Assembly (NCBI RefSeq): GCF_008831285.2
Contig: NC_045138.2
Coordinates: forward strand, 1,437,143-1,501,142
Origin: Nymphaea colorata
Lineage: Eukaryota > Streptophyta > Magnoliopsida > Nymphaeales > Nymphaeaceae
Length of the DNA stretch: 64,000 nucleotides
Direction: 5' to 3'
Shown: piece by piece, positions 61,430-64,000 of the stretch
Layout: each line of letters starts with the position of its first letter
Position numbering within the stretch: position 1 is the first letter of the stretch
Program-made: the position numbers and the translations under genes
The notes under the pieces: generated by a model
What the model was told of the DNA's origin: nothing
What the model saw: the letters and a program-made list of their open reading frames with translations, nothing else
Databases searched by the model: none

Positions 61430-61596
61430 TTTTTCAATGACATGAGTCAAATTAAAGTTTTTAAATTTTGATTAGAGTCGAAATATCATTTTTCAAAATT
61501 TTTATATAAAACAAGTTAAATTTTTTAAAATTTAAATGTAAATTAAAAAAAAATGAAGTGGGGCCAAGGCCCATTCGAGCTCTGGGCTCCGCCCCA
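61430..61596 (-). mobile_element. hAT-like MITE, CAGGGG family, copy 7
   Basis: Contains AAATTAAAGTTTTTAAATTT, GAAATATCATTTTTC, GTGGGGCCAAGGCCCATTC and the terminus GGGCTCCGCCCCAG. The other terminus and the target duplication are not clear. Confidence 0.6.
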
Positions 61597-61955
61597 GAAT
61601 CATGCAAATGTCAGATCCATTTGGAAAACTTGGGTGTTAGTGCCTTTTGAAAAGTAATTGACATTGATTGTATTTATAATAACAAGTTTTTGTGTAGTGA
61701 GTTTAAACCCCCAAAGACAAAGAAAGGCACTGCAATGACCCCTTGGCGCGTTGGCTACCCCTGAAAGCATGCGTGCCCTTTAGTCCAAACCTTTTCTTTT
61801 GACAATGCATGATGCGACTTGCATTATTAAACTTATACAGTTGCTCTTTTTTTTTATCCATCTATCTATGGTCTGACTCGTGAGTCGGTGAAAACCCGGT
61901 AGTCAGTTCAATTCCTAAGAACCATTGTCATAAAAAAAAACATATATGGGCATTA

Positions 61956-62289
61956 TACTACAAGAAAAAAGATGGGTATAATACATCAAAGTTGTATATC
62001 TTACAAGAAAAAAGATGGGTATAATACATCAAAGTTGTATATCTCGGAAATAAAATGAGAAAATCTTGATAAATTTTTAAAAAATTTAATAAACCTTAAA
62101 AATTATAAAAAAATAAAAATCATAAAAAATATGAAACAAACTCAAAAAACGTGTATAATATGTGTTTTATTAGTAATTTTTTTTTTACCTTTTAAAAAAA
62201 AACGAGAATAAAAAGAGTGTTATACAGTTGAGTGTGTTTTGGCATATTATATGCATTTTTTTTCAATAAGACACGTTTTTTTTATAGTG
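61956..62289. mobile_element. CACTA-type MITE
   Basis: The right end, read inward, is CACTATAAAAAAAACGTG and the left end is TACTACAAGAAAAAAG, very close to the CACTACAAGAAAA terminus of CACTA (En/Spm) transposons with one change in the first base. Possible 3-bp flanks are TTA and CTA. The left part contains a 43-bp unit repeated exactly in tandem (61959-62001 and 62002-62044), reminiscent of subterminal repeats. No transposase. Confidence 0.6.
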
Positions 62290-62687
62290 CTATGAATACT
62301 ATTCTTTTCAATTGCAAACGGTAAATGCGCAACACTTTAATTGATAAGTGTTTGAAAATGGGGGGTTTCGACCTCCTCAAAATCTCTACCTCCTCCTTTC
62401 TCTCTCTTTTTTTTCCCCCTAGACCTATCAGCAATCCGATGGCTCGGAAATGGCGGATCTTTCAATCTGAGCTCCTTTTCCATTTCTTTGGAGGCCCTGA
62501 AAGAAAAAAACTGCAGGAAAACTGCGTTTCAGTTGGATAAGAACCATGGCGTACACCTTCGGTAGTGTTCTTCCCTACTCTTCTTGTTATTTCTTAAGTT
62601 CTCGTATTTCTTACATCGCCTTGTTTGCTATGAGCGTATAATACAGTCACAGACCAAGTTTTCGATTCTGTGGCCTTTTAGTTAAAA
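62290..62687 (+). other. Spacer with a possible gene start
   Basis: At 62546 an ATG in good context (ACCATGG) begins MAYTF and is followed at once by a donor-like GGTAGT. It could be a short first exon of a gene running out of the window, but I found no convincing second exon and do not call it. Confidence 0.25.
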
Positions 62688-62785
62688 AATTTCTCTTGTC
62701 TCATATAAATTTTGAAAAATGATATTTGAACATTTATCAAAATTTTGAAACTATGATGCAATCCTTCTCATGAAACTCTGTCCTT
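62688..62785 (+). mobile_element. hAT-like MITE, CAGGGG family, copy 8 (partial)
   Basis: Holds CTCATATAAATTTTGAAAAA followed by TGATATTTGAAC and a degraded right end (CTCATGAAACTCTGTCC). The left half is missing. Confidence 0.45.
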
Positions 62786-63219
62786 CTCGTAGTGATTGAG
62801 GATTGCCCTGCTGTAGATGCTTCCTTTTTCTTGCCGGAGGTCCATTGGAGATTGTGCTGCAGAATTTTCTGGTGTGATCTCCTTGCCTGTTTTCTCCCGT
62901 AAATCTGTACTGTAAATGGCTGATGTAGTCTTCTGTGGCATGACTACTGATCATGATACTTGATTGGAACTAACGATCAAGGTGCTTCTTTTCCTTTGTT
63001 TTCTGCATTTGAATCTGGTTCTTCTTGTTTTGTGACAGGCTTCACCTCAGTTAATGTTCATGTAAACAAAAGAAGAGACAAGAATCAAATTAAAATTTGC
63101 AGGAGCTTTTCGATGCATTTACTTGTGGTGGGATGTTAATTGAAAACTTCATCCATTTGAATTTAAATTTTCATGTAATGGAGGCAGATAGAGTTGTTTG
63201 AAGTTAATTTGAACTAAAG

Positions 63220-63299
<80 letters not shown>

Positions 63300-63572
63300 G
63301 TCTATAGTTAGCTGTATAGTTAGCTGCAAAATGAGTGATTCAATAAGAGCACTTATAGTGTTTTTGTCCTATAGTTGGCTGCAAGGATGATTTGATTGAA
63401 TCCCAGCTCATTGTAAGGCTTTACAACGTTCTGAGACAAGACTGCTGCAATCTCTGAGCGCCTTTTTTTTTCTTTCTAATGTACGAGCTTCCTGCTTTTC
63501 AATCTTGTCATGTCATGGCCATTCACATAATTTGATTACGTTTTGGTTCTAGGTTCTTCTTTGAACTATTAG

Positions 63573-63634
<62 letters not shown>

Positions 63635-64000
63635 GTCATGCCTTTTCTTGTTCATAAAATGTTCATAAATATCTCTACTATTACTATCAGATGGCACTTG
63701 TGCATCGTCAACTTGATGCCACGGCGCGCCCACCGCGGCCCATCGCATATGGCTACAGCAATATTTTGTTGTATGTTTGCTCAACTAGCTACCCTATGCC
63801 CATCCATGCCTTTGCATTAATATTGATATACATGACTAAACCACTGCTTTATGTGCTTTGGGTGAGTAGGAGGAGTATTCATGTTACCCTCCACACTTCA
63901 ACTTGTGTGTCGGTAACCTCTTTTTGCAACACAAGAAAGTTGATGCTTTAATAATTTGAAACAAAAATGGATAGCCTACCAACCTTTAGGGGTGAACACG
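62786..64000. other. Terminal spacer with (AT)n(GA)n and (CT)n microsatellites
   Basis: No gene is supported. A compound (AT)n(GA)n array lies at 63223-63294 and a (CT)n array at 63576-63632. The frame at 63691-63951 has no recognisable domain. Confidence 0.5.

Noticed and set aside
61865-61930. GTTCAATTCC block resembling a pol III B box
   Set aside because: There is no A box at a proper distance and no element boundaries.
62546-62560. ATG in good context followed by a donor-like site (MAYTF)
   Set aside because: No second exon could be found before the end of the window.
63691-63951. Open frame of 86 codons after an AG, starting MALVHRQLDA
   Set aside because: No recognisable domain, overlapping frames of similar length, and no supporting splice or promoter context.

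Overview
This is nuclear DNA from a flowering plant. The genes have GT-AG introns, they encode plant-only families (xylan glucuronosyltransferase, pectinesterase with an inhibitor prodomain, DUF506, HECATE-type bHLH, YGL/LRDR protein), and the space between them is AT-rich and full of small non-autonomous DNA transposons, LINE and SINE remnants and long (TA)n, (GA)n and (CT)n microsatellites. I cannot name the species. The strongly GC-rich 5' exon of the pectinesterase would fit a monocot or an early-diverging angiosperm, but that is only a hint.

Layout. 1-6.4 kb: repeats, no gene, then the promoter and 5' UTR of the first gene. 6.54-10.96 kb (+): GUX-type glucuronosyltransferase, four coding exons, 647 aa. 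11-17.4 kb: repeat-rich spacer with a SINE, two PIF/Harbinger-type MITEs and two tandem arrays. 17.45-19.05 kb (+): DUF506 protein, three exons, 278 aa, with a poly-Glu tract encoded by a GAA microsatellite. 19-29 kb: the densest repeat region, with hAT-type MITEs and a broken LINE whose endonuclease segment has been amplified in tandem. 29.26-32.00 kb (+): pectinesterase/pectinesterase inhibitor, two exons, 578 aa. 37.1-39.5 kb (+): a decayed CCCH zinc-finger gene. 46.2-47.1 kb (+): intronless HECATE-like bHLH gene. 47.1-57.2 kb: long TA arrays and foldback or hAT-type elements. 57.27-59.76 kb (-): YGL/LRDR (aluminium-induced/TSJT1-like) gene, four exons, 250 aa, with a TATA box and an ACGT-core site upstream. 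60-64 kb: a large hairpin, a LINE 5' fragment, a CACTA-type MITE and microsatellites.

The genes do not form a pathway cluster. Two act on the cell wall (glucuronoxylan decoration in the Golgi and pectin de-esterification in the wall), but they lie 18 kb apart with an unrelated gene between them, so I read this as chance. I rebuilt all exon joins by hand from frame, splice consensus and family conservation; each intact multi-exon gene closes exactly in frame.

I found no obviously new biological system. The most informative unannotated content is the repeat landscape: several small DNA-transposon families identified by terminal inverted repeats (TIRs) and target-site duplications (TSDs), two large foldback structures, and a fixed polarity in the compound microsatellites.
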